DNA of 64,000 bases, taken from contig NZ_JADEXG010000005.1 of the NCBI RefSeq assembly GCF_015207255.1, positions 62,001-126,000 on the forward strand, in the 5' to 3' direction. Made by a program: the position numbers and the translations under genes. Source of the DNA: Vasconcelosia minhoensis LEGE 07310. GTDB taxonomy: Bacteria; Cyanobacteriota; Cyanobacteriia; Phormidesmidales; Phormidesmidaceae. Under the pieces are notes generated by a model. That model had not been told where the DNA came from and did no database searches. It worked only from the letters and a program-made list of their open reading frames with translations. Of this stretch, positions 23,744 to 31,937 are shown piece by piece (position 1 is the first letter of the stretch; each line of letters begins with the position of its first letter).

Positions 23744-25692
23744 GATCGGGTACCTCACAAATTCGGCTCAGTTGGCAAGAACCCGCCACAGGCGAATTGC
23801 GGGAACCCTTGCTGACCTTACCCGTAGCCCTGGGACGGGTGCTCGACCAGATGCCAGCCCAGCTCCAAGGGCAACCGGTGTCGCGAATCGTTCTGGATAG
23901 TGGTCAGCTGTCTCGTTTTCACGCTCTGCTTACTCTAGAGCAAGGCAATTTGACTCTCACCGACCAAAACAGCACCAATGGGACTTGGATTAATGGTGTC
24001 CGTCAGACTCGCGGCATCCTCAATAGCGGCGATAGCTTCCAGATAGGACCCTACCGGATTGGGATAGTTGCGGCTGGAGCCAGGGCGGCCGCTCGGACCG
24101 TCCGCTCCAGTGAGGAGTCCTTTATCCAACTTGATGAACCGAATGAGCCTGAGCAGGCGCCTGAACGGGCCACCTCGAACTTTCCGCCTGCCTGCTTTCG
24201 ATCTCAGCAGGTGAGGGTTCAAGACCTCTATGCGACGGGCCTACCTGTCGAAGAAATTGACTATGCCGGTGTCGGTGCAGGTCTGGGCAGCTTTATCTGG
24301 GTCGATTATCTGAGAAACTTTGGCGTTAGCCGTCAGCAAATTAAAGTCGTTGGTTTAGAACTCGAGCCCTACGCCAAGTACCAGCGGCTGTGCCTAAATT
24401 CTCAGATTCCAGCCCACGAGCGGCTGCGGTCTAATTCAGATTCTTGCCCTGACAATCTTTGGGGTTGGCCGAGCTATGCCCTGCGGGAAGCCTGGCATGA
24501 CTTCCAAAAGGGAAGTATGGCTTCGGCTTGGCGTTATCTCTGGCAGGTGTTTGCTGAGCCGACCTTGGCCGAAACCTATACCCCTCGTGCCGGGAACGTA
24601 TTTGCCTCGATAGATCGGGAAGCGGCTCGCATTGGCTGGGAGCAAATGTACCAGTACGGCAGAGTCCAGGCGATTCGCAAAACCAATGATGGCCGCTATG
24701 CGATCGCCTATTCTCGGGGCCGAGGAGACCACGCTTTTTTAGTAACCCGCTATCTGCATCTCGCGACTGGCTATCCAGTCGTGAAATTTCTGCCCGATTT
24801 GCAGGAATACCGGGAACGAACCAACAATTTTAAATCAGTCGTCAATGCCTACGAAGCCCATGACCATGTCTACCAACAGCTAGAGCGTCAGGGAGGCACG
24901 GTGGTCATCCGAGGACGGGGCATCGTTGCCTCGCGAATTATTCAACGTCTCTATGAAGCCCGTCGGCGCAATCCCAATATTGCCCTACTACACTTAATGC
25001 GATCGCCCAAACCCCAGGGGAATAAGTTTGGGACGGCCCAGCGAACGGTTGAAAATCACTTTGAGTTTCAACCCTTTAACTGGCCAAAAGCCTGCTGGGG
25101 CGGCGAACTACGAGTTCAACTAGAGCAAGCTAGCCCGGAGCAGCGGCGCAGCCTGATCAGCGACTGGGGCGGGACTACCACGGCAGACCGGGGAGATTGG
25201 AAACAAATTGTACAGGAAGGTCTGAATCAGGGCTGGTATCAAATCAACTTTGGCGAGGTGATTCGGGTAGAACCAGACCCGCAGGGTCGGCCTACCACCT
25301 ATATCCGCGAAAAAGGACCGAAGGGAGAAATCAAACTGGATGCTGACTTTATTATTGATGCTACTGGGCTCGATGGCAAGGTGAAGTCCAGCCCACTCCT
25401 CAATGATTTAGTGACCCATTACAATCTACCCCTCAATCCCCTAGACCGGCTGGCGGTCACTAACCACTTTGAAGTTGCTGAGATGCGGAATGACCGGGGG
25501 CGCGTCTATGCAGCTGGAGCCATCACTTTCGGCGGTCCCTATGCTGCCGTGGATAGTTTTCTAGGTCTGCAGTACTCAGCGCTTTGGGCAGTGGATAGCT
25601 TAGCCGCTGCTCGCGCCCCCCGACTGAAGTCGCTCAAGGGATGGGCTTCCTACAAACAGTGGTTAAAGTGGGTGAGGAATCAAGCACCATGA
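23740..25692 (+). CDS. FHA domain fused to FAD/NAD(P)-dependent oxidoreductase
   Basis: A 650-residue fusion. FHA domain: residues about 25-115, with LGR at 31-33, SRFHA at 58-62 and NSTNGTWIN at 77-85, the phospho-threonine-binding residues. A linker of about 60 residues follows. The rest is a two-dinucleotide-binding-domain flavoprotein: GVGAGLG at 177-183 for FAD, GRGIVAS for NAD(P)H (TVVIRGRGIVASRIIQRLYEARR) and the DATGLDG motif late in the protein. This resembles the lysine/ornithine N-monooxygenase and flavin monooxygenase class, but the substrate is unknown. Its coding start overlaps the zinc-ribbon gene and its stop overlaps the membrane protein gene, so the operon is tightly coupled. 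Confidence 0.85.
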   Translation: MRSGTSQIRLSWQEPATGELREPLLTLPVALGRVLDQMPAQLQGQPVSRIVLDSGQLSRFHALLTLEQGNLTLTDQNSTNGTWINGVRQTRGILNSGDSFQIGPYRIGIVAAGARAAARTVRSSEESFIQLDEPNEPEQAPERATSNFPPACFRSQQVRVQDLYATGLPVEEIDYAGVGAGLGSFIWVDYLRNFGVSRQQIKVVGLELEPYAKYQRLCLNSQIPAHERLRSNSDSCPDNLWGWPSYALREAWHDFQKGSMASAWRYLWQVFAEPTLAETYTPRAGNVFASIDREAARIGWEQMYQYGRVQAIRKTNDGRYAIAYSRGRGDHAFLVTRYLHLATGYPVVKFLPDLQEYRERTNNFKSVVNAYEAHDHVYQQLERQGGTVVIRGRGIVASRIIQRLYEARRRNPNIALLHLMRSPKPQGNKFGTAQRTVENHFEFQPFNWPKACWGGELRVQLEQASPEQRRSLISDWGGTTTADRGDWKQIVQEGLNQGWYQINFGEVIRVEPDPQGRPTTYIREKGPKGEIKLDADFIIDATGLDGKVKSSPLLNDLVTHYNLPLNPLDRLAVTNHFEVAEMRNDRGRVYAAGAITFGGPYAAVDSFLGLQYSALWAVDSLAAARAPRLKSLKGWASYKQWLKWVRNQAP

Positions 25693-26108
25693 CACCAACT
25701 CTTCTAGGCCGTTGGCAAACTCGAATTCTATTATTCCAAACCGTAGGACTCTTGGTGACGTTGCTTTTCACCGAGGGAGTGATTGGGCCAGGAGGAGGTG
25801 TATTCCTCTGGGTACTGGAGTACCTTTTCATATTTGGTCTGGGTTGGGATGTCTTGTACAACTATCTCCAGAAATTTCGCTGGGATCGAGACTGGCCCGG
25901 CGCTTTGCAGCTTGCTGCTGGGGTTTGGGAAGCCTTCTTTATAGTGCTAGTGATTGGATTTTTTGGCCTGCCTGGCATTTTCTTCTTGGATTTGGGCTGG
26001 TTTTTGGTGCACTACAGTCTGGTCTGGCTCGCCATTTACATCGCCTCCCAGTCACTCATGAGAATTTTATTTCCCCGCTGGCGGTTTCGGGGGGGTGTGT
26101 GGCTTTAA
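25689..26108 (+). CDS. four-helix integral membrane protein of unknown function
   Basis: A 139-residue protein from MTPTLLGRWQTRILLFQTVGLLVTLLF. Hydrophobic stretches near residues 15-33, 40-55, 75-95 and 105-125 predict four membrane helices, with a basic C-terminus (RWRFRGGVWL) that should face the cytoplasm. The ATG overlaps the flavoprotein stop (ATGA) and the frame is open for 16 codons upstream. I do not recognise the family. Its place between an FHA-flavoprotein and a membrane-anchored Ser/Thr kinase suggests it helps to anchor or gate this signalling unit; that is inference. Confidence 0.8.
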   Translation: MTPTLLGRWQTRILLFQTVGLLVTLLFTEGVIGPGGGVFLWVLEYLFIFGLGWDVLYNYLQKFRWDRDWPGALQLAAGVWEAFFIVLVIGFFGLPGIFFLDLGWFLVHYSLVWLAIYIASQSLMRILFPRWRFRGGVWL

Positions 26109-26164
26109 AGCAAGGTTATTAGATATTTAAGGAACCGGAATTTAAGGAATTAGAGACGAAACCC

Positions 26165-28150
26165 ATGGAAACAACCCTACTAGGCAACCGCTATCAGGTC
26201 ATTCAAAGCCTCGGGAGTGGCGGCTTTGGCGAAACTTTCTTAGTCGAAGATACCCACATGCCGGCTCGTCCGCGTCGAGTCCTCAAGCGGCTGAAGCCCG
26301 TGACTGACAATCCCAAAGTTTATGAGGTTGTCCAAGAGCGATTTCAGCGGGAAGCCGCCATTTTAGAGAAAGTGGGCAGCATCCATCACCAGATTCCCAA
26401 CCTGTTTGCCTATTTTGCTGAGGGGGGTGAGCTCTATCTCGTGCAGGAGTGGGTTGAGGGTCAGACCCTGACCGAAATCGTGAACTCCGGAGGCGCGCTC
26501 CCTGAACAGCGGGTTGAGGAAATTCTGATATCACTTCTATCGGTGCTCAAATTTATCCACGCTGAGGGCATTATCCACCGGGATATCAAGCCTGACAATA
26601 TCTTGTATCAAACAGAACAGGGGAAACCTTTCCTAATTGATTTCGGAGCCGTCAAGGAAATTTTGGGAATTCACCTGGACTCGCAGGGAAATACCGCTAG
26701 CTCGATTGTGATTGGAACCAAGGGCTATATGCCATTAGAGCAGGCCAGCGGTCGTCCGGTTTTTTCTAGCGACCTCTACAGTTTAACGATGACGATGATC
26801 TATCTGCTGACTGGCAAGTGGCCTCAAGAGCTAATTGACCCGCGGAATGGGCAAGTCCAGTGGCGCTCTCATACGCTTGGCGTTAGCTCAAGGCTTGCCA
26901 ATGTCTTAGACAAGGGCCTCCAGCCTCATCCCCGCGATCGCTATGCTACGGCTCAGGACATGTTAGAGGCACTTCAGCCCAGCAAAAGCACGGTGCCGGA
27001 GACGGAAGTCAGCTCCTCGGGCCATCAAACGGTGCCGAAGACGGAAGTCAGCTCCTCGGGCCATCAAACGGTGCCGAAGACGGAAGTCAGCTCCTCGGGC
27101 TATCAAACGGTGCCGGAGACGGAAGTCAGCTCCTCAGGCAATTACAACGATGTCCACCGTCACGGTCAAAGCGGGTTTGGGCAGTCGGGCAGCTCTGAAT
27201 CTACTGGTCAGGTAGTGCCAGATGAGATTCGAGGCTGGAATTGGGGCGCATTTTTGCTATCTGGGATTTGGTGCTTGCCCAATCAGGTTTGGATTGGACT
27301 GCTCTCCTGGGTTCCCCCGGCTAGTTTTGTGATGCCGTTTGTGCTGGGCGCTAAAGGCAATGAGATGGCCTGGAAAAGCCGCCGTTGGAAGAGCGTTGAT
27401 GCGTTTAAATCTCACCAGAAGGGCTGGACGATTGCCGGTTTGGTTACGTCAGGCTCAGCATTTTTTATCTTCTTCATAATTGCGCTTAACGGCGGTATGC
27501 CAGAAGAGCCTCGGAATCAAGGGGGCACCACGCAGAGGGGACCTACTTTAACATCTCAGGGGAACTTGTCTGCCGAAGCAGTTGAATTATTTAATCAAGC
27601 CGTAGTCAAACAGGATGCCGGCAATTTTCGCGGTGCTATCGAGGATTATACCCGTTATCTTCAGCTTAATCCTGAAGATGCCGATGCTTACTTCAATCGG
27701 GGAAATGCCTACCTTGATCTAAATAGCCCGGTAACTGCTATCGAGAACTATACCAGAGCGATTCAACTTGATCCCGATTATGCTAATGCCTATTTCAATC
27801 AGGGTCTGGCCCATTATGATTTAAATAATCTCCAGGCCGCGGTTGAGAGCTTTAGCCGTTATCTTCAACTTGATTCCGATGATGCCGATGCCTATTTTCA
27901 CCGGGCTAATGCCTATGACGATCTGGGCAATCTGCAAGCTGCTATCGCAGACTACACCCAAACCATTCAGCTTGATTCTGCCTATGCCCCTGCTTTCTAC
28001 AACCGAGGTCTTGCTCATGTCGATCTGGGCAACACGTCAGCGGCACTTGACGATTTCGATATAGCGGCTGAGCTTTATATAGAGCAGGGGAATGAAGAAT
28101 ATTACTATGATGCGCTAGATAGAATCAACGAACTGGGAGGCTTCGATTAA
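26165..28150 (+). CDS. membrane-anchored serine/threonine protein kinase with TPR repeats
   Basis: A 661-residue protein. Kinase domain, residues about 1-275: glycine loop LGSGGFGETFLVED (16-29), Lys41 in RRVLKRLKP, HRD in IIHRDIKPDNIL, DFG in LIDFGAVKE and TKGYMPLEQASG in the activation segment. All catalytic residues are present, so it should be active. Then four 13-residue repeats of TVPETEVSSSGHQ type, a membrane section of about 100 residues (WNWGAFLLSGIWCLPNQVWIGLLSW, then FVMPFVLGAKG and WTIAGLVTSGSAFFIFFII) and a C-terminal run of about five TPRs. It is the only kinase of the island and follows two FHA-protein genes on the same strand. Confidence 0.9.
   Translation: METTLLGNRYQVIQSLGSGGFGETFLVEDTHMPARPRRVLKRLKPVTDNPKVYEVVQERFQREAAILEKVGSIHHQIPNLFAYFAEGGELYLVQEWVEGQTLTEIVNSGGALPEQRVEEILISLLSVLKFIHAEGIIHRDIKPDNILYQTEQGKPFLIDFGAVKEILGIHLDSQGNTASSIVIGTKGYMPLEQASGRPVFSSDLYSLTMTMIYLLTGKWPQELIDPRNGQVQWRSHTLGVSSRLANVLDKGLQPHPRDRYATAQDMLEALQPSKSTVPETEVSSSGHQTVPKTEVSSSGHQTVPKTEVSSSGYQTVPETEVSSSGNYNDVHRHGQSGFGQSGSSESTGQVVPDEIRGWNWGAFLLSGIWCLPNQVWIGLLSWVPPASFVMPFVLGAKGNEMAWKSRRWKSVDAFKSHQKGWTIAGLVTSGSAFFIFFIIALNGGMPEEPRNQGGTTQRGPTLTSQGNLSAEAVELFNQAVVKQDAGNFRGAIEDYTRYLQLNPEDADAYFNRGNAYLDLNSPVTAIENYTRAIQLDPDYANAYFNQGLAHYDLNNLQAAVESFSRYLQLDSDDADAYFHRANAYDDLGNLQAAIADYTQTIQLDSAYAPAFYNRGLAHVDLGNTSAALDDFDIAAELYIEQGNEEYYYDALDRINELGGFD
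26990..27145 (+). repeat. 39-bp tandem repeats in the kinase linker
   Basis: Four near-identical 39-bp units encode TVPETEVSSSGHQ, with small changes (TVPKTEV in two units, GYQ and GNY at the ends). The DNA is almost identical between units, so the array is young. Each unit carries Thr with Glu at +3 (TVPE), close to a phospho-Thr motif of the type read by FHA domains. Confidence 0.85.
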
Positions 28151-28166
28151 TTCAAAGGTAGCCATT

Positions 28167-28379
28167 TCAGCCATCGGGGAACTGCCAGCAGGATATGTAC
28201 TCGACTTTTTCACTGCCACAGCGGCAGGGAGCGCCAGCAGCAGACTCAACCCACTCATAGCCGCAGGTTTTGCAGTGGCAGAGGATGTTATAACGATTGG
28301 CTTCTGCGATCGCGGCCCGCCACTGCTGGAGTTCGTCTGGCCTCAGCTGCGGCGGGCGATCTGTCGGGGAGGAACTCAT
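28167..28379 (-). CDS. small zinc-ribbon protein, conserved hypothetical
   Basis: A 70-residue protein: MSSSPTDRPPQLRPDELQQWRAAIAEANRYNILCHCKTCGYEWVESAAGAPCRCGSEKVEYISCWQFPDG. The CHCKTCGYEW...CRCG pattern is a four-cysteine zinc ribbon in the last 40 residues, suggesting binding to DNA, RNA or protein. Its start overlaps the stop of the glutamate-cysteine ligase-like gene (ATGA), so the two are cotranslated. I know no function for it. Confidence 0.75.
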   Translation of the reverse strand: MSSSPTDRPPQLRPDELQQWRAAIAEANRYNILCHCKTCGYEWVESAAGAPCRCGSEKVEYISCWQFPDG

Positions 28380-29524
28380 GGCAAAGCTGGAAAGGGGTTT
28401 AGTTTATCCGTGACGCCAGCGGCGGTTTCTCGAATCAGAGAATCGACCACGGCAGCATGACTGCCGGTTTTCTCATAGGTTTGGCGCTGTCGCTGGGCGG
28501 CATTGCCCTGCCGAATGGTGCGTTTGACTAAGCTAGAAACTTCTTCCCAGTCTCCGTGCTGCTCCAGGGCCGGGCGCACTTTGACCAAGAGCTTTTGCAC
28601 CGCCTCGATCGCCGGTAGGGGCTGATCTGACTCAAAGTCTACCAGCTTGCCTTTAAGGCCATAGCGGGCGGCACACCAGATCGCGCCCCGCAGCATTTCT
28701 GATCGCACTTTAGGATAGGGGCGCTTAGCTTGCCAGTCCTGATAGCAGGTTTGGGCGATAGCGCGGCACAGCCCGGCCTGCATCACCGCTTCATCGACGG
28801 TAGCGCAGACATCGGCAACGCGAAACTCAATGGTGGGAAAGCGCTGAGATAGGCGAATATCCCAGTAGATTTTGGTCGGGTCGTCGGTGATTCCAGCCGC
28901 AATCATCTGATCAATCAGAGCGTTGTGCTCGTCGTAGCTGTCAAACAAGGGCGGTGGCCCGGCCGTGGGCAGGCGACACCAGAGCTCCATCCGGTAGCTG
29001 TTGTAGCCAGAGTCTTCGGCAACCCAGTAGGGAGAATTGGCGGAAAGCGCCAGCAGCACCGGCAGCCACAGCCGACTGCGGTTAACCACGGCCACGGCAG
29101 CCTCACGGTCGGCAATGCCCACATGGACGTGGCAGCCAAAGATAATCAGCTCTCGAATTAAATGCTGGAGATTGTCTTGCAGCTTGCGGTAGCGATCTTT
29201 GGGGGTGACCCGCTGGTCACGCCAGTCGGAAAAGGTATGGGTCCCGGCAGCCGCGATCGCGCTTCCTCGTTCCGTAGCCGCTTCGATCACACCTCGCCGG
29301 GCCGCTGACACCGCCTGCCTGACGTCTGCTAAGGATTCACATACATCGGTGGCAATTTCGACCTGGCAGCGGTGCATCTCTGGATGCACCAGCCTCTGCC
29401 CCGGGTCTACCTGCTCCGCCGCTGCGATCAGCTCACTGGCCCCACCCCGCAGCGATCGCGTTTGGGGATCGATCACCTGATATTCTTCTTCAACGCCTAG
29501 CGTGAAGGCTTCAGACTGGGTCAC
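28376..29524 (-). CDS. carboxylate-amine ligase, YbdK/GCS2 family
   Basis: A 382-residue enzyme with the family opening LGVEEEYQVIDPQTRSLRGGASELI and later MHRCQVEIATDVCESLADVRQAV, HVHVGIADREAAVAVVNRSRLWLPVLLALSANSPYW and RVADVCATVDEAV. This is the GCS2-type glutamate-cysteine ligase fold (PF04107), close to E. coli YbdK, which has weak glutamate-cysteine ligase activity. In cyanobacteria the main GshA is a related but different type, so this could be a second ligase that joins an amino acid to glutamate. The small zinc-ribbon gene follows it directly. Confidence 0.85.
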   Translation of the reverse strand: MTQSEAFTLGVEEEYQVIDPQTRSLRGGASELIAAAEQVDPGQRLVHPEMHRCQVEIATDVCESLADVRQAVSAARRGVIEAATERGSAIAAAGTHTFSDWRDQRVTPKDRYRKLQDNLQHLIRELIIFGCHVHVGIADREAAVAVVNRSRLWLPVLLALSANSPYWVAEDSGYNSYRMELWCRLPTAGPPPLFDSYDEHNALIDQMIAAGITDDPTKIYWDIRLSQRFPTIEFRVADVCATVDEAVMQAGLCRAIAQTCYQDWQAKRPYPKVRSEMLRGAIWCAARYGLKGKLVDFESDQPLPAIEAVQKLLVKVRPALEQHGDWEEVSSLVKRTIRQGNAAQRQRQTYEKTGSHAAVVDSLIRETAAGVTDKLNPFPALP

Positions 29525-29645
29525 AGCTGGCAGACCCTTGAGGTCTGATGAGGGATTAAGCTTTATTCTAGAGACAGTGCAAGCTGTTATGCCAGATCTG
29601 TGTGTTTTCTGCGGGTCTATAGATTACCCAAGGTAACTCAACCCT

Positions 29646-30218
29646 ATGACGACCGTTCTCAACCTGCAACCCCTGACTCGTAGCCTGACTAGAGAGCAGT
29701 TCGTATTTCTGTGCCAGAACAATCCCGACCTTCAGCTGGAGCGTTCCCCCCAGGGAGAGCTGGTGATCATGAGTCCAGTCGGGGGTGAGAGTGGTAATTG
29801 GGAAGCGAACTTAATCACCAAGGTCGGTATCTGGAATGAGCAGGCTCAGCTGGGCTATGTGTTTAGCTCGTCTACCCTATTCAGTCTGCCGAACGGAGGA
29901 GAGCGCTCTCCCGATCTGGCCTGGGTGACCAAACCCCGTTGGGAAGCTCTCAGTCCCGAAGCGCGGGCTGCTTTTCCACCCATTTGCCCTGACTTTGTCA
30001 TTGAGCTCCGCTCTCGCAGCGATCGCCTCCCGCCCCTGCAAGCCAAAATGCAGGAATACTTGGCTAGCGGACTCCGGCTGGGCTGGCTAATCAATCCCCA
30101 AGACCAGCAGGTGGAAATTTATCGACCCAACCAGACTGCTGAGGTTTTGACCTACCCCATAACGCTGTCAGGAGAAGCGGTCTTACCTGGCTTCGAGTTA
30201 ACCCTTCAGAAATCATGA
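29646..30218 (+). CDS. Uma2-family endonuclease-like protein
   Basis: A 190-residue DUF820/Uma2 protein, intact, with the restriction-endonuclease-like core: ELVIMSPVGGESGNWEANLI, then RSPDLAWVTKPRW (catalytic Asp), PDFVIELRSRSDRLPPLQAKMQEYLASGLRLGWLINPQ (Glu-x-Arg and Lys region). Family members are very numerous in cyanobacteria and their natural role is not settled. Its stop overlaps the start of the YrdC-like gene (ATGA), suggesting a shared transcript, perhaps by chance of insertion. Confidence 0.87.
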   Translation: MTTVLNLQPLTRSLTREQFVFLCQNNPDLQLERSPQGELVIMSPVGGESGNWEANLITKVGIWNEQAQLGYVFSSSTLFSLPNGGERSPDLAWVTKPRWEALSPEARAAFPPICPDFVIELRSRSDRLPPLQAKMQEYLASGLRLGWLINPQDQQVEIYRPNQTAEVLTYPITLSGEAVLPGFELTLQKS

Positions 30219-30838
30219 GCTGGATCTCCCTTGAGCAGCTGGTCAGTGCGGTCCAGTCACAGCAGGCGCTGATTAGCTTTCCGACCGATACGGTGCCCGC
30301 CCTTGCGGCGGCTCCGACCGCAGCTGAGCAGATTTACACCTTTAAGCAGCGACCGCCGGACAAGCCGCTGATTCTGATGGGGGCTAGCTTTGCCGATCTC
30401 TCTCTATATATAGCCGGTAGTGAGACCGAGCGGTTGGCCTGGCAGGCGGTGACCGCTCAGCACTGGCCTGGTCCGCTAACGCTGGTACTCCCAGCCAGCG
30501 ATCGCCTCCCCCCTGTAATGAACCCGACCCAGGACGAGACAATTGGCATCCGGGTGCCCAATCAGCCGCTGGCCCAAGCGCTGCTTAGCCAGACCGGGCC
30601 GTTGGCGACGACCAGCGTTAACCTTTCGGGTCAGCCGCCGCTCCAGTCATTGGCAGAGGTAGCGCAGCGGTTTCCCCAACTGCTAATGCTGTCTGAGGAC
30701 GCTATTCAGGCGCTTCAGGCCCGCTCCAATGTGGACTTAAGAACAGCAGCAGCAAAAGCTTCCGGGATTCCCTCTACCGTTGCAAAATGGACAGATGGCC
30801 AATGGCTCATTCTGCGACAGGGCGCGGTCAGACTCTGA
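30215..30838 (+). CDS. Sua5/YciO/YrdC-type threonylcarbamoyl-AMP synthase
   Basis: A 207-residue YrdC-domain protein: ALISFPTDTVPALAAAPTAAEQIYTFKQRPPDKPLILMGAS, then LTLVLPASDRLPPVMNPTQDETIGIRVPNQPLAQALL and ATTSVNLSGQPPL. These are the family motifs for making threonylcarbamoyl-AMP, the first step of the t6A37 tRNA modification. It lacks the C-terminal Sua5 domain, like TsaC. The ATG at 30215 overlaps the Uma2 stop. The genome may have another Sua5. Confidence 0.85.
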   Translation: MSWISLEQLVSAVQSQQALISFPTDTVPALAAAPTAAEQIYTFKQRPPDKPLILMGASFADLSLYIAGSETERLAWQAVTAQHWPGPLTLVLPASDRLPPVMNPTQDETIGIRVPNQPLAQALLSQTGPLATTSVNLSGQPPLQSLAEVAQRFPQLLMLSEDAIQALQARSNVDLRTAAAKASGIPSTVAKWTDGQWLILRQGAVRL

Positions 30839-30891
30839 ACCCGGTGGCCAGCCAATAGTCCATATCCCCTTACCGAGAGCAGGCTGACGCA

Positions 30892-31779
30892 GTGGATACT
30901 AATTTTGTGACTTTGCTAATTGGCGTGGCGACCGGCCTGGGGATCAGCTACATTTTGCGCCGTCCCACGGCAGAGAAAATTGAGCCGGCTCAGCCTGAAG
31001 TCGCACCGCCCGCGATCGCGCCACCCAGCCCGCCGCCGTCACTAGCCTATCAGCGGCTGGCGGATCTGGAGCGTTTCAAAAGTGGCTATCTGGCTCGCAC
31101 GGCCCACGAACTGCGATCGCCGATCAATAGCCTGATTAGCCTGCATCAGCTGATCCTCGAAGACCTCTGCGAAGGCCCAGAGGAGGAGCGCGAGTTTATT
31201 GCCCAGGGCAAAGATACCGCACTCAAAGTGCTGGCCCTGTTCGACACGATTATGGCGGTCTCTAAGCTGGACATCGGGCGCGAGCAGCCACAGCTTGAGC
31301 CAGTGCCCTTAGCTCCCATGCTGGCCGAAGTCAAAACCCTGACCGAGCATCAGGCCGCTAACCGCAGTCTGCATCTGACCATTGAGCAGCCCGATGAGTC
31401 AAAGACCGGTGAATCAAAGATCGTAACCGACCCAGCCTGGCTGAAGACGCTGCTGGTCAGCCTGGTGCAGGACGCGATCGCGAATTCCGCAGAGAATACG
31501 CTGCGGCTTTGGGTCGAGCCGCTGGATGACGGTGTGGGAATTTGCCTAGAGCGCGATCGCACTGCTGCCCAGCTTCAAAACGAACTTGCTGAAGTCGCCG
31601 ACGGCACGCTAAAGGAAGTCGAGCGCACCGCTGCCCCGGTTCAGCTTTCCACCGGCCTGGTACTGGCCACAGCTCAGCTGGCGCTGGAATATCTCAACGG
31701 TCAGCTAGAAATTTTGCCCCACTCAGCAGAAAACCACAGCATTGTGCGCTGTCGATTTGATACATCCACTGATAGATAA
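30892..31779 (+). CDS. sensor histidine kinase-like protein with degenerate ATPase domain
   Basis: A 295-residue protein starting at GTG 30892 (MDTNFVTLLIGVATGLGISYILRR). One N-terminal membrane helix is followed by a Pro-rich stretch (IEPAQPEVAPPAIAPPSPPPS), then a HisKA dimerisation domain with the H-box FKSGYLARTAHELRSPINSLISLHQLILEDL. The ATPase part is weak: the N-box reads LLVSLVQDAIANSAENTLRLWVEP without the usual Asn-rich pattern and the G boxes are hard to find. It may bind ATP poorly or act as a phosphotransfer scaffold. No response regulator gene is adjacent. Confidence 0.7.
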   Translation: MDTNFVTLLIGVATGLGISYILRRPTAEKIEPAQPEVAPPAIAPPSPPPSLAYQRLADLERFKSGYLARTAHELRSPINSLISLHQLILEDLCEGPEEEREFIAQGKDTALKVLALFDTIMAVSKLDIGREQPQLEPVPLAPMLAEVKTLTEHQAANRSLHLTIEQPDESKTGESKIVTDPAWLKTLLVSLVQDAIANSAENTLRLWVEPLDDGVGICLERDRTAAQLQNELAEVADGTLKEVERTAAPVQLSTGLVLATAQLALEYLNGQLEILPHSAENHSIVRCRFDTSTDR

Positions 31780-31791
31780 GGCTTCTGTCTA

Positions 31792-31814
31792 TACCCGACT
31801 AAAACAGTCGGGTA
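31792..31814 (+). terminator. intrinsic terminator after the histidine kinase gene
   Basis: TACCCGACT (31792-31800) pairs with AGTCGGGTA (31806-31814), a perfect 9-bp stem with a 5-base loop, then TGTTTGCTCTATTTT. Confidence 0.85.
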
Positions 31815-31937
31815 TGTTTGCTCTATTTTGTACCCCGTGCTACCATCAGCCAAGCTTGGGTAAAAGGTTCCTTCTGGGCGCTATCTGAGCGATTGGTAAC
31901 TGACTTACCCCGTTGTAGCTAGCAGAGATTAAAAAAG

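Noticed and set aside
26990-27145. Possible CRISPR or other repeat array
   Set aside because: The 39-bp units are in frame, have no spacers and encode a 13-residue protein repeat.
31815-31937. Riboswitch before thrC
   Set aside because: No match to known riboswitch cores by eye; only a terminator of the upstream gene is evident.
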